A stretch of 56,458 bases of DNA from Flavobacteriaceae bacterium (GCA_017851655.1 JAFMMH010000005.1:1-56458), one strand, 5' to 3'; shown: positions 19,401 through 29,003, counted from the stretch's first letter. A program made the numbers and translations. The notes: generated from the letters alone by a model not told the origin.

Positions 19401-19501
19401 ATTTATCTTCTACAAATCTGTTTAACCAGCAATATCGTGCATTCCCAAGAATGCCCGTAATTGGAAGAAGAGTTAATTTGAGAGCTACATTTAGTCTCTA
19501 A
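16439..19501 (+). CDS. TonB-dependent receptor with carboxypeptidase-like domain and long Ala/Gly-rich loops
   Basis: A 1020-residue outer-membrane receptor. Order: signal peptide (about 1-24, ending VHAQ), carboxypeptidase-regulatory-like domain (about 27-105, ISGTVVDSENQEAIPGANI), TonB-box-like LNEVVISASRR, plug (about 115-245, with DLERVEVVRGAASALYGPGV), then the barrel, ending in Leu (NLRATFSL). Residues about 555-680 and 720-857 are low-complexity Ala/Gly/Pro-rich and probably form very long extracellular loops. The substrate is unknown. The gene stands alone between a divergent acyltransferase gene and a strong terminator at 19522. Confidence 0.85.
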   Translation: MKTKNVLKNGLFALLLIFANTVHAQTSISGTVVDSENQEAIPGANIIVLGSNTGAVADFDGNFILNSSAELPLTIEISYIGFSSQRVEVTSADQTILVALDYGQNLNEVVISASRRSEKILDAPASVSIISSQDLENSANVNDPIRSLINVPGIQFQQQSANSVNFEMRAGSGVFGTRVFPILDYRFLQSPASGSFFAFQSGLSNLDLERVEVVRGAASALYGPGVESGVVHFFSKKAIDRPGTSVELIGGNLSTISGAIRHAYANEKKTFGFKVNAQYKKGDEFTLDPVEDADFLAQINGATRNGIFQPIVKNNRIDPSQVPSTPILTRSEIDPDGDGNAYMNEYETFMANAHLEFRPNDNTDVVVSGGINSGNGLINQAQGPGYAAGNDYWTQARIKSGGFFGQVSYNFNDGGDENSPFYLYLTAQRIITKRSALDAQLQYNFDAVNFLDSNFTFGLDYRDIGTDSENTLFGANDGNNDYINYGLYGQGTSRFGEKLDLTYALRYDKLNFVDKGKIAPRIALVYKANSKNSFRLTYNQAVFGPSALETYVDFPVQIQSPGVLDVWLSGQTTAQDFDPNAPIEIVGGGGATLPANVTNWPLAIPYGAVASQVLPPLYAGVGANPAYAPLLPLVQNFFSTYVPGGASGSIEGYNAFNGSAMPQAVGTPSALLGTTTSWEVGYKGLLGDKFAIGIDVYTFARSGSTQFTAIGPTFRLNNYEGIPTDLGAQVASDFAADPIISAAIAQAVTAGVNAQVQAGVEAQYTASGIPEAIWATGAPAGALFPGSPAIAPVSDAVAATAAGLIGPAIAQTSAQVAGLIGGAFVQGGQGYVDVMKPTSEGGQGAAGAVGVIESQRVPQNDGISHISAGYRIFDDVTRSHWGSDLSMEYYATDKLTFWGNASWLSQNEWNPGEDNDDGLPFQDFLNAPRFKYRLGANYFTKDGIQASLSFQHDDEFNSNQGFYAGTVQAKNLVDASIGYKLSNGVKLDLSSTNLFNQQYRAFPRMPVIGRRVNLRATFSL

Positions 19502-19521
19502 TTAGTATTTTATTTTGATAT

Positions 19522-19553
19522 AAAAAAGGCAACATTTAATGTTGCCTTTTTTT
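19522..19553 (+). terminator. Rho-independent terminator after the TonB receptor gene
   Basis: The inverted repeat AGGCAACAT / ATGTTGCCT with a 3-base TTA loop is followed by seven T. It begins 20 bases after the receptor stop and separates it from atpD. Confidence 0.85.
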
Positions 19554-19588
19554 GTTGAAATTTTTCGTGAAAAAAAAGGTCCCCTTTC

Positions 19589-19617
19589 TTGATTTAACGA
19601 GTAACATCGTATATTTG
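19589..19617 (+). promoter_or_regulatory. promoter for atpD-atpC
   Basis: TTG at 19589-19591 and TATATTTG at 19610-19617 fit the Bacteroidota -33 / -7 pattern with an 18-base spacer. The elements lie after the terminator and about 38 bases before the atpD start. Confidence 0.6.
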
Positions 19618-19649
19618 CCACTTAAAATATTTTAGAAAACATTAAGTAG

Positions 19650-21167
<1,518 letters not shown>

Positions 21168-21170
21168 ATT

Positions 21171-21446
21171 ATGCAACTTGAAATCGTTTCACCCGAAGCT
21201 CAACTTTTTAGTGGCGAAGTAGTTAGTTTAACCGTGCCAGGTGCATCAGGTTCTTTCCAGATCTTGAATAATCACGCACCTATTGTTTCAACCCTAGTAG
21301 AGGGTCGTGTTAAAATTCAAGGGAAAGTCATCATTAATGAAAACAACCGTTCTAAATTTATTCAAGAAGGGGAATTCACTTTTTTAGATATACAATCCGG
21401 AGCTATTGAATTAAGTGACAACAAAGTCATCCTTCTTACAGATTAG
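21171..21446 (+). CDS. atpC: F-type ATP synthase epsilon subunit, short form
   Basis: A 91-residue epsilon subunit beginning MQLEIVSPEAQLFSGEV, with the conserved VPGASGSFQILNNHAPIVS in the beta-sandwich domain. The C-terminal two-helix domain, which inhibits ATP hydrolysis in many bacteria, is missing. This short form is usual in Bacteroidota. It lies 3 bases after atpD, in the same unit. Confidence 0.95.
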   Translation: MQLEIVSPEAQLFSGEVVSLTVPGASGSFQILNNHAPIVSTLVEGRVKIQGKVIINENNRSKFIQEGEFTFLDIQSGAIELSDNKVILLTD

Positions 21447-21518
21447 CCTCCATTTAGTCATCCTACTTCAAGATTACCCCAAACATTTTTTACTACACGA
21501 TTTCCTAAGTTTAGGTTT

Positions 21519-23348
21519 ATGATAAAATCACTGTTTAGTTCACTTTTCTTCGTATTCGGAACTTTTCTGTATTCTCAGTCTTCTGTAGATAGTCTCCCAA
21601 AAACACAGCAACTTTCAGAAGTTGTAATTTCATCTTCAAGAATAGAAATTCCTCTAAAAGAATCCTCTAGAACAATACAAATCATTAGCTCGGAACAATT
21701 GAAATCTAGTGGTGTTATTACAGCAGTTGAAGCATTACAGTTTGTTTCAGGGATTGATATCCGTCAGCGTGGAGTAACCGGAATGCAAGCAGATCTTTAT
21801 ATCCGAGGAGGGAGCTTCGATCAAACTCTATTATTAATTGATGGAATAAAACTGGATGATGCCCAGACAGGACATCATACACTAAACTTCCTTCCACCAC
21901 TTGAAATGATTGAGCGGATAGAGGTTTTAAAAGGGCCTGCAGCTCGTATTTTCGGTCAAAATGCATTTACTGGAGCAATCAACATTGTGACCAAAAAAGG
22001 CACTGATAAGGGAGGTAAAATAGCAATTCGCTCAGGATCTTTTGCCCAACTTCAAGGTGAAATATCTTATCAAAATGGGTCAGATAAAAATAATTATTTT
22101 GCTCATTACTCAAGAAATTCCTCTGATGGTTACCGTTATAATACCGATTTTGAAAATCACACTTTTTTTATGAAAGTAGGTTTATTTGAAGATAAAAAAG
22201 TGCCTTTAGAATTTCTAACAAATTACTCTGGGAGAAAATTTGGTGCAAATGGATTTTATGCTTCTCCTGATGCAAAGGATCAATACGAAGAAACGGAAGC
22301 CAGTCTGCTAGCTTTACAAACAAAAATTCAAAAAGGGAATTGGGTGCTCAAGCCCAGAATCTATTGGCGAAGAGGACAAGATCATTATCTCTATATCAGA
22401 GATCGTCCTGAAATTTATGAAAACTGGCACATAACGCATAAGGTTGGAGCCTCTATGGACGCTAGTTTCTCAAGTAATTTGGGAATTACAGGGATGGGAA
22501 TTGATTTTTCTAGGGTATCTATTGCTAGTAATAACTTAGGTTACCACTCTAGACAATTAGCAACCTTATTTTTTGAACAACGTTTTAGCTTTTGGAATCA
22601 ACTGCTTGATATTACCCCTGGAATTGCGATCAACATTTATTCGGACTTTGGTTCCTATACTTATCCAGGAGTGGACTTAGGACTTACTCTAAACCCCAAT
22701 TGGCGTTTGTATGGAAACCTCGGTTATACTTATCGAATACCGACCTATACAGACCTCTATTATGAAGACCGAACTACAAGAGGAAATGAAGACCTTAAGC
22801 CAGAAGAGGCTTTTTCAAAGGAAATAGGTATTCGATATACAGGAGATACTTTCAGTTTTTATGCTGCCTATTTTGACCGTACAGCAGAAAATTTGATTGA
22901 CTATACCAAGGCTACAGAAGCGTCTTTTTGGGAGGCTACAAACATTCAAACGGTTTGGACATCAGGGTTTGAAACAGAGATGCGTTATTCCTTTAATTTG
23001 GGAGTGCGAAAACAAAATGTGCGAATGGGGTACACCTATTTAGTTGATGATTTGGAAGAAGCAAAAGTTAATTTTTCACGTTATAGTATCAACTCATTAA
23101 AGCATCATTTTACCTTCAATTATACGTCCCAAATTTCGGAAAAAATAGGGGCTTTTTTGGGAATTAAACATGCCCAAAGAGATGGAGTAAAATCATACAC
23201 GGTAGTGGACGGATCGGTAAATTGGCAAATGAATGCATTTTTAATTAGGGGAACGGTTAACAATATTTTGAACTCCATTTATAGTGAGACAAATTTGGTT
23301 CCTATGCCCGGAAGAAATGGGCTTTTATCAATCAGTTATCAGTTTTGA
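21519..23348 (+). CDS. BtuB-like TonB-dependent receptor
   Basis: An outer-membrane receptor of 609 residues without an N-terminal carboxypeptidase-like domain. The signal peptide ends near residue 20 (FLYSQ). The plug spans about 30-165 (TAVEALQFVSGIDIRQRG, DLYIRGGSFDQTLLLIDG, then IERIEVLKGPAARIFGQNAF). The short barrel ends with Phe. The short length and plug resemble vitamin B12 type receptors (BtuB), but no cobalamin gene or riboswitch is seen nearby, so the ligand stays open. It begins 72 bases after atpC. Confidence 0.82.
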   Translation: MIKSLFSSLFFVFGTFLYSQSSVDSLPKTQQLSEVVISSSRIEIPLKESSRTIQIISSEQLKSSGVITAVEALQFVSGIDIRQRGVTGMQADLYIRGGSFDQTLLLIDGIKLDDAQTGHHTLNFLPPLEMIERIEVLKGPAARIFGQNAFTGAINIVTKKGTDKGGKIAIRSGSFAQLQGEISYQNGSDKNNYFAHYSRNSSDGYRYNTDFENHTFFMKVGLFEDKKVPLEFLTNYSGRKFGANGFYASPDAKDQYEETEASLLALQTKIQKGNWVLKPRIYWRRGQDHYLYIRDRPEIYENWHITHKVGASMDASFSSNLGITGMGIDFSRVSIASNNLGYHSRQLATLFFEQRFSFWNQLLDITPGIAINIYSDFGSYTYPGVDLGLTLNPNWRLYGNLGYTYRIPTYTDLYYEDRTTRGNEDLKPEEAFSKEIGIRYTGDTFSFYAAYFDRTAENLIDYTKATEASFWEATNIQTVWTSGFETEMRYSFNLGVRKQNVRMGYTYLVDDLEEAKVNFSRYSINSLKHHFTFNYTSQISEKIGAFLGIKHAQRDGVKSYTVVDGSVNWQMNAFLIRGTVNNILNSIYSETNLVPMPGRNGLLSISYQF

Positions 23349-23349
23349 T

Positions 23350-23817
23350 TTAGAGGTCATTTAAAGCCTCATAGATCAATTGTGTTTCCCAGCCTCGATA
23401 AACCATATAACTTAAAATTTTCTTTTTTTGTAAGTGAATCTCTTGTCCTTTTACTGCATCTTTTCGTTTTTCAAATAATGTCCAGAAAGTTGTTTTGTAT
23501 TCAGAATCTGTTATTTCTTTCATTCCTAATTTAATGTTGTATTCGGAAATTTGACGGGCTTTCAATTCTTTTTTGATACGCACTTTACCCCATTTTTTGA
23601 TTCGAAACTTTCCTCTTGCAAAACTTTGGGCAAATCGTGACTCATTTAGATAATTTTCATTAATTAAATACGACATAATGAAATCAATTGTAGAAGGAAT
23701 CATTCCCAGTGACTTTAATTTTGTTTCTACTTCTTTGTGACACCGTTCTTGATAACTGCAGTAGTGTTCTAATTTTTGCTGGGCTTCAGCTACAGTGAAC
23801 GTTTGTTTTTTTTGCAT
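23350..23817 (-). CDS. recX: RecX family regulator of RecA
   Basis: RecX modulates RecA filaments. The 155 residues begin at ATG 23815-23817 (QKKQTFTVAEAQQKLEHYC). A start 16 codons further upstream is possible but would fall next to the terminator hairpin of rng. Family features are the three-helix repeats: YCSYQERCHKEVETKLKSLG, then YLINENYLNESRFAQSFARGKFRIKKWG, and IKKELKARQIS. It is convergent with the TonB receptor gene, whose stop is 1 base away. Confidence 0.88.
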   Translation of the reverse strand: MQKKQTFTVAEAQQKLEHYCSYQERCHKEVETKLKSLGMIPSTIDFIMSYLINENYLNESRFAQSFARGKFRIKKWGKVRIKKELKARQISEYNIKLGMKEITDSEYKTTFWTLFEKRKDAVKGQEIHLQKKKILSYMVYRGWETQLIYEALNDL

Positions 23818-23863
23818 AATGGAATATAAAAAACTTAAGGATAATTTTTGAAACAAATGGATC

Positions 23864-23899
23864 AAAAAAAAACCACCCTTTTATAAAAAGGGTGGTTTT
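23864..23899 (-). terminator. Rho-independent terminator after rng
   Basis: AACCACCCTTTT / AAAAGGGTGGTT-type perfect stem with a TATA loop, followed on the minus strand by nine T. It starts about 5 bases after the rng stop codon and separates rng from recX. Confidence 0.85.
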
Positions 23900-23903
23900 C
23901 GTA

Positions 23904-25457
23904 TTAAGGGTGGAGTCTTCTTCTTTCTTTATTTAAAAATCGAAACTCCAAATATTGATAAGCATGGCGTGGAACAATTCGAATCCACTTTTTATATTCA
24001 AAATACCATTTTAAACGTTGGGATGGAGTCCCGTTTAAAAGGTAAGCGGCTACAAAAGGATGAACATGTAAAAATAGTTTTTCCTTTTGATTACGCTTGT
24101 TCTTAGTAATCTTACTAAGCTCTGTGTTGATTTTGTCAATTAATACTATTGGAGCTTCCACTTCCCCATTGACATTGGGATTGGGCTCTTTTGTTTTGAT
24201 ATTCATTTCAGGTCTAACACGCTGACGTGTTATCTGAATGAGACCAAATCTACTAGGTGGCAGAATCTTGTGTTTAGTTCTGTCGGTACTCATTTCTTCA
24301 CAAAGGTGTTCAAATAGTTTTTTTCGGTTTGAGTTAGAATTTAAATCAATGAAATCTACTACTATAATTCCACCCATGTCGCGCAATCGTAACTGTCTTG
24401 CAATTTCTGTTGCAGCAATCATATTCACCTCCATTGCGGTATCTTCTTGGCTTTTAGAACGATTGGAACGGTTTCCACTATTGACATCAATAACGTGTAG
24501 CGCTTCTGTATGTTCTATGACCAAATAGGCTCCTTTTTGCATGGAAACAGTTGTTCCAAATGCAGATTTTATTTGCCTTTCGATTCCAAATTTCTCAAAA
24601 ATTGGAAGGTGATGTTCATATAATTTTACGATCCCTGTTTTATCAGGAGCAATGGTTTCAATATAATCCTTGATTTCACTTTCCATAGCAGCATCATCTA
24701 CATGAATACCGGTGAAATGATCGTCAAAAATATCACGTAAGATACTGGAGGAACGATTTATTTCGCTTAACACTTTTGTTGGGTATTTGTCAATTTGCTT
24801 TAGTTTGCTCGATAAATTTTTCCATCGAGTAAGCAATTGCTGAATATCCGCATCTAATGCAGCTACTTTTTGTCCTTCCGCAACTGTACGGATAATTAGA
24901 CCAAAACCTTTGGGTCGAATACTTTGAACCAGTTTTTTAAGACGATTTTTTTCTGCCCGATCTTCAATTTTTTGTGAAATTGAGACACGATCAGAAAAAG
25001 GCATTAGTACCATAAAGCGACCAGCTAGAGAAATTTCTGAGCTTAGCCTAGGGCCTTTGGTAGAAATTGGTTCTTTTACAACTTGAACTAAAACAGTTTG
25101 TTTAGGTGAAATAGCGTCACCTACATTCCCGTCTTTTTCAATGTCATTTTCGTATCGAAATTGTTTTAAAAGATAATCTTTGTTTTTACCTGTGCTTATC
25201 TGTTTAATATACTTAACTAGCGAAGGGAATTTTGGGCCGAGGTCATGATAGTGTAAAAAACCATCTTTTTCATGTCCTACATCTACAAATGCAGCATTTA
25301 ACCCAGGCATTGCTTTTCTGACTTTACCGACAAAAATGTCGCCTACAGAAAAGTTATTGTCTTCTACTTCTTTATTTAGCTCAATTAATTTTCCATCCTT
25401 GAGCAGTGCAAAATCAACAGCAGAGGAATGCGAACGTATTATTAATTCTTTATTCAC
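23904..25457 (-). CDS. rng: ribonuclease G/E family endoribonuclease
   Basis: An endoribonuclease of 517 residues in the Rne/Rng family, cutting AU-rich single-stranded RNA in mRNA decay and rRNA maturation. It has an N-terminal S1-like RNA-binding region (about 35-130, GDIFVGKVRKAMPGLNAAFVDVG), the catalytic metal-binding aspartates in HVIDVNSG near 323 and VVDFIDL near 366, and the QITRQR segment. It lacks the long C-terminal degradosome arm of RNase E, so it resembles RNase G. The start is GTG; an in-frame TAA lies three codons upstream. The leader carries several hairpins (see findings). Confidence 0.93.
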   Translation of the reverse strand: MNKELIIRSHSSAVDFALLKDGKLIELNKEVEDNNFSVGDIFVGKVRKAMPGLNAAFVDVGHEKDGFLHYHDLGPKFPSLVKYIKQISTGKNKDYLLKQFRYENDIEKDGNVGDAISPKQTVLVQVVKEPISTKGPRLSSEISLAGRFMVLMPFSDRVSISQKIEDRAEKNRLKKLVQSIRPKGFGLIIRTVAEGQKVAALDADIQQLLTRWKNLSSKLKQIDKYPTKVLSEINRSSSILRDIFDDHFTGIHVDDAAMESEIKDYIETIAPDKTGIVKLYEHHLPIFEKFGIERQIKSAFGTTVSMQKGAYLVIEHTEALHVIDVNSGNRSNRSKSQEDTAMEVNMIAATEIARQLRLRDMGGIIVVDFIDLNSNSNRKKLFEHLCEEMSTDRTKHKILPPSRFGLIQITRQRVRPEMNIKTKEPNPNVNGEVEAPIVLIDKINTELSKITKNKRNQKEKLFLHVHPFVAAYLLNGTPSQRLKWYFEYKKWIRIVPRHAYQYLEFRFLNKERRRLHP

Positions 25458-25475
25458 TCTGAATTATTTTGTGCA

Positions 25476-25495
25476 ACTATGAGATATCTCATAGT
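25476..25495 (-). repeat. perfect 20-base palindrome in the rng leader
   Basis: ACTATGAGATATCTCATAGT equals its own reverse complement. It lies 18 bases before the GTG start of rng and would fold in RNA as an 8-base-pair stem with an AUAU loop. It could be a protein-binding site or an RNA hairpin controlling rng translation. Confidence 0.5.
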
Positions 25496-25514
25496 AACGG
25501 ATTAAACAATATTT

Positions 25515-25558
25515 TCAGGATTTTCCTGAGGCAGGATCCAAATTTTTTGGGTACTGCC
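25515..25558 (-). promoter_or_regulatory. two consecutive hairpins between the small basic gene and rng
   Basis: On the minus strand there is first a GGCAG/CTGCC plus CCAAA/TTTGG stem with an AAA loop (25530-25558), then TCAGGA/TCCTGA (25515-25529). No T-run follows closely, so these are not standard terminators. They may be leader structures or RNA-processing sites. Confidence 0.35.
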
Positions 25559-25603
25559 TTTTCAATGAACTTTTGGTAAATATTTTAAGTGCATTAACCT
25601 ACA

Positions 25604-25693
25604 CTATTTTTTCTTGTGACGATTCGCTCTTCTTCGTTTCTTTCGCTTGTGCGTCGCCACCTTGTGTCTTTTACGTTTTTTACCACTAGGCAT
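25604..25693 (-). CDS. 29-residue very basic peptide, probably ribosome-associated
   Basis: An ATG-started frame of 29 codons encodes a peptide beginning MPSGKKRKRHKVATHKRKK. It has about 18 Lys or Arg and 4 His and no acidic residue. I remember near-identical short peptides at the same place in many Bacteroidota. The composition resembles small ribosomal proteins, so a structural role in the ribosome is a reasonable inference, though the exact protein name is uncertain. It lies between the HU gene (29 bases upstream) and rng, all on the minus strand. Confidence 0.7.
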   Translation of the reverse strand: MPSGKKRKRHKVATHKRKKRRRANRHKKK

Positions 25694-25722
25694 ATAGAGA
25701 TTGGTATTAAAGGGTTATAAAT

Positions 25723-26016
25723 TTATTTTGATACGGGAACTTTAGATTTCACTCCCTGTACAAAAATCTTTGCAGGTTTGAAAGAAGGGATGTTGTGGGC
25801 TGGAATTTTGATGGCAACATTTTTTGAAATATTTCTACCTGTTTTTTCAGCACGAGTTTTAATAATAAAGCTCCCAAAACCTCTTAAGTATACATTTTCT
25901 CCTTTCTCAAGAGAAACTTTCACTTCTTTCATAAATTTTTCAACAGTTGCCTGAACATCAGCCCGATCTAATCCAAGCTGGTCACTAATGTTTGATACAA
26001 TATCTGCTTTTGTCAT
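25723..26016 (-). CDS. hup: HU/IHF family DNA-binding protein
   Basis: A nucleoid protein of 97 residues that bends DNA as a dimer. It starts MTKADIVSNISDQLGL and contains the helix-turn-helix-like N-terminal half, the turn GENVYLRGFGSF (about 40-52), the arm TRAEKTGRNI..., and the late IPAHNIPSFKPAK, all typical of the family. It is divergent from mutY and followed by the small basic gene and rng. Confidence 0.95.
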   Translation of the reverse strand: MTKADIVSNISDQLGLDRADVQATVEKFMKEVKVSLEKGENVYLRGFGSFIIKTRAEKTGRNISKNVAIKIPAHNIPSFKPAKIFVQGVKSKVPVSK

Positions 26017-26054
26017 ATTTTTTTGTTGTTATATTACTCAAAATTTAAGGCTCG

Positions 26055-26062
26055 CAAATATA
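26055..26062 (-). promoter_or_regulatory. -7 promoter element for the HU gene
   Basis: TATATTTG on the minus strand is an exact TAnnTTTG match, 38 bases before the HU start. A TTTG lies upstream, but the 27-base spacer is longer than usual. Confidence 0.5.
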
Positions 26063-26150
26063 TAAATTTTAATTATAATATGCTCTGTACAAAGTTTTTA
26101 TATTCTCTTTCTTTCTCTATTTTTAACCACATGTTTATACTACTCTTATT

Positions 26151-27203
26151 TTGAATTGGACTCGTAAGTTACTTTTATGGTATGCTGAAAACAAACGTTC
26201 TTTTTTGTGGAGAGATAACCGAGAGCCCTATAATATATGGCTATCTGAAGTGATTCTCCAACAAACTCGAACAGATCAAGGCCTCCCTTATTTTGAACGT
26301 TTTTTGACTGCATTTCCAACTATTGAGGCCTTAGCAATGGCGAAGGAAGATGAAGTATTAAAATTATGGCAAGGATTAGGATATTACTCCAGAGCTAGAA
26401 ATCTTCATTTTACTGCGCAGTATATACACAACGAACTTGATGGTGTTTTTCCTAAAACATTTGAATCTTTATTAGAACTTAAAGGTGTAGGTGATTACAC
26501 CGCTAGTGCTATAGCTTCCATTTGTTTTGATATTCCTCAAGCCGTCGTTGATGGGAATGTTTTTCGGTTTTTATCTCGATATTTTGGCATTTTAACTCCA
26601 ATTAATTCTAGTAGTGCACATAAAGAGTTTAAAAATAAAGCGATGGAGCTGATGGGGCAAAATCATCCAGGGACTTTTAATCAAGCTTTAATGGAGTTTG
26701 GATCTTTGCATTGTACTCCAAAGAAGCCAAAATGTCCTTCTTGTCCATTTGCAAAAAACTGTATTGCATTTAACCAAGATAAAATCAATCTGTTGCCGGT
26801 AAAAACCAGTAAAATCAAAATTAAGAAACGCTATTTTAATTATTTGGTTGTTTCGGATCCAAAGCATCAATTTATGATGCAAAAAAGAACTCAGAAAGGT
26901 ATTTGGCAAAATTTATATGAGTTTCCTCTAGTCGAATCCTCAAAAACGATTAACTCAGTAGATGAACTAACCTCACAAGTTAATTTTCCCCAAAAACTAA
27001 AATTATTATCACCTCAGATCAAATTATGGAACCAAAAACCTATAATACATAAGTTGAGTCATCAAAGTCTTTTGATTAATTTTTGGGAAATTAATATTGA
27101 AAAATCTTTTTCTGATGGATATAATCAAGATGCACTTATGGGGCTTGCTGTACCTGTTGTAATTCAAAATTTCATAAGAAAATTCTTTTCCATTGATCTT
27201 TGA
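26151..27203 (+). CDS. mutY: A/G-specific adenine DNA glycosylase
   Basis: Removes adenine mispaired with 8-oxoguanine or guanine. The 350 residues show Glu33 (SEVILQQT), the helix-hairpin-helix LKGVGDYTA near 110-117, catalytic Asp134 (VVDGNV), and the iron-sulfur cluster cysteines Cys188, Cys195, Cys198 and Cys204 with C-x6-C-x2-C-x5-C spacing. A NUDIX-like C-terminal domain (from about 225) reads 8-oxoguanine. The start is TTG at 26151; the only upstream in-frame codons before a TAA contain no start. It is followed by ssb after 44 bases. Confidence 0.95.
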   Translation: MNWTRKLLLWYAENKRSFLWRDNREPYNIWLSEVILQQTRTDQGLPYFERFLTAFPTIEALAMAKEDEVLKLWQGLGYYSRARNLHFTAQYIHNELDGVFPKTFESLLELKGVGDYTASAIASICFDIPQAVVDGNVFRFLSRYFGILTPINSSSAHKEFKNKAMELMGQNHPGTFNQALMEFGSLHCTPKKPKCPSCPFAKNCIAFNQDKINLLPVKTSKIKIKKRYFNYLVVSDPKHQFMMQKRTQKGIWQNLYEFPLVESSKTINSVDELTSQVNFPQKLKLLSPQIKLWNQKPIIHKLSHQSLLINFWEINIEKSFSDGYNQDALMGLAVPVVIQNFIRKFFSIDL

Positions 27204-27247
27204 TTGTTTAAATTTACCATTACATCTAACTCAAAATCTTTTCAACT

Positions 27248-27673
27248 ATGAGCGGAACATTAAATAAAGTCATGTTAATCGGACACCTTGGCGACGATGT
27301 TAAAATGCATTATTTCGACGGGGGAGGTTCTTTAGGCCGATTTCCACTTGCAACAAACGAATCTTATGTAAATAAAAGTACAGGAGAAAAAGTAAGTAAT
27401 ACTGAATGGCATAATATTGTTGTTCGAAATAAAGCAGCAGAAATTTGTGAAAAATACCTGAGTAAGGGAGATAAAATCTACATAGAAGGGCGAATTAAAA
27501 CCCGAAAATGGACAGGTGAAGATGGAAATGATCGCTATTCTACAGAGATCAATGTGAATGAATTTACCTTTCTATCCACTAAGAAAGAAAGTGCTTCGGG
27601 GGAAAGTCCTGATGCATCTTCTTCAAATACGGCAGATACACCTCCAGTTCAAGAAGATGATTTACCATTTTAA
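27248..27673 (+). CDS. ssb: single-stranded DNA-binding protein
   Basis: A 141-residue SSB with an N-terminal OB fold (NKVMLIGHLGDDVKMHYF, then TEWHNIVVRNKAAEICEKYL and KGDKIYIEGRIKTRKW). It has a short disordered Ser-rich linker and the acidic tip DDLPF that binds repair and replication partners. It sits between mutY and gldE, a gene order I recall in many gliding flavobacteria. Confidence 0.96.
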   Translation: MSGTLNKVMLIGHLGDDVKMHYFDGGGSLGRFPLATNESYVNKSTGEKVSNTEWHNIVVRNKAAEICEKYLSKGDKIYIEGRIKTRKWTGEDGNDRYSTEINVNEFTFLSTKKESASGESPDASSSNTADTPPVQEDDLPF

Positions 27674-27686
27674 AGCTTAAAATTTT

Positions 27687-29003
27687 TTGGATCCAGACCC
27701 TTTGCCATTTTTGATGATGTCCCTATTAGTTTCGAATCTAATTTGGATTCAATGGATCGTAGTTATTTTATTACTAGTGGGCTCGGCACTAATCTCTGGA
27801 GCTGAAGTTGCGTTTTTTTCACTTCAACTAAAAGCAGTTGAAGAGCTTGATGAAAACAATACTGATCCTAGACTTCAACGTGTAATAGCATTGCTTAAAA
27901 GACCCAAGCGACTTTTAGCTACAATATTGGTAGCAAATAATTTTATCAATATTGCTATCGTTCTTGTGTTTTCTGTATTGAGCCATTCTTTTCTATCAGG
28001 AATTGAAAATCCAATAGTGGTACTCATTATTGAAATTGGGATTATTACATCCATTATTTTAATTTTTGGCGAAATACTTCCTAAAGTTTATGCAAATAGA
28101 AATGCCTTACATTTTTCTAAGCGTATGGCACTTTTAATTTCTTTTTTAGATCGTTATATACTTTTTTGGATCACTTACCCGATGAGCCAAACAACAAGTT
28201 TTTTAGAAAAACGATTGGGGGATCAAAAAAATCAATTTTCAGTAGATAAACTGTCTCAAGCTCTTGAACTCACGGGAGATGACGAAACAACTTCTGATGA
28301 ACAACGTATATTAGAAGGAATAGTTAATTTTGGGAATACAGATACACGGGAGGTAATGTGTCCTAGAATGGACATGTTTGCGCTTTCTGATGAATTAACT
28401 CTTGATGAAATTATTCCCATTATTTTGGAGCAAGGTTTTTCAAGAATTCCTGTTTTTCATGAGAAAAAAGATAATATAAAAGGAATACTCTACACTAAAG
28501 ATCTATTGCCGAATCTCAACAATCCAAATTTTGCTTGGCAAGGGGTTTTGAAACCTCCTATTTATGTTCCTGAAAACAAAAAACTGGATGACTTACTTAA
28601 AGAGTTTCAGCAGAAAAAAATTCATTTAGCTATTGTAGTAGATGAGTATGGGGGGACCTCAGGCTTGATAACTCTTGAAGATATCATGGAAGAAATAGTA
28701 GGAGACATTAGTGATGAATTCGACGATCACGATTTAAGCTATTCAAGAATTGATGACTTTACCTATGTTTTTGAGGCAAAGATCAGTCTAAAAGATTTTT
28801 TTAAAGCAATTCACTTAGAGGAAATCGAGATTTTTGAAAACGTAAAGGGAGATTCAGAAACTCTTGCAGGATTGCTTTTAGAGCTTGCAAAAAAATTCCC
28901 CCGAAAAGGACAAAAAATTAAATTTGAAGGCTACGTATTTACGGTTGAAGAGCTCGATCAGATGAGAATTAAACAAGTTAAAGTGGAACTTCCAACCGAA
29001 TAG
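27687..29003 (+). CDS. gldE: gliding motility-associated membrane protein GldE
   Basis: A 438-residue membrane protein of the CorC/HlyC family. It has an N-terminal CNNM-type membrane domain (about 10-190, ISGAEVAFFSLQL and FGEILPKVYANRNA), a CBS-domain pair (about 205-335, TREVMCPRMDMFAL, VVDEYGGTSGLITLEDIMEEIVGDI) and a C-terminal CorC-type domain. GldE is known in Flavobacterium gliding and type IX secretion work and is usually next to gldD, as here. The start is TTG at 27687, giving the DPDP opening that I remember from other GldE proteins; an ATG nine codons later is the alternative. Confidence 0.9.
   Translation: MDPDPLPFLMMSLLVSNLIWIQWIVVILLLVGSALISGAEVAFFSLQLKAVEELDENNTDPRLQRVIALLKRPKRLLATILVANNFINIAIVLVFSVLSHSFLSGIENPIVVLIIEIGIITSIILIFGEILPKVYANRNALHFSKRMALLISFLDRYILFWITYPMSQTTSFLEKRLGDQKNQFSVDKLSQALELTGDDETTSDEQRILEGIVNFGNTDTREVMCPRMDMFALSDELTLDEIIPIILEQGFSRIPVFHEKKDNIKGILYTKDLLPNLNNPNFAWQGVLKPPIYVPENKKLDDLLKEFQQKKIHLAIVVDEYGGTSGLITLEDIMEEIVGDISDEFDDHDLSYSRIDDFTYVFEAKISLKDFFKAIHLEEIEIFENVKGDSETLAGLLLELAKKFPRKGQKIKFEGYVFTVEELDQMRIKQVKVELPTE

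Noticed and set aside
21519-23348. A cobalamin riboswitch upstream of the BtuB-like receptor
   Set aside because: Only 72 bases lie between atpC and this gene, too short for a B12 aptamer, and no conserved core was seen.
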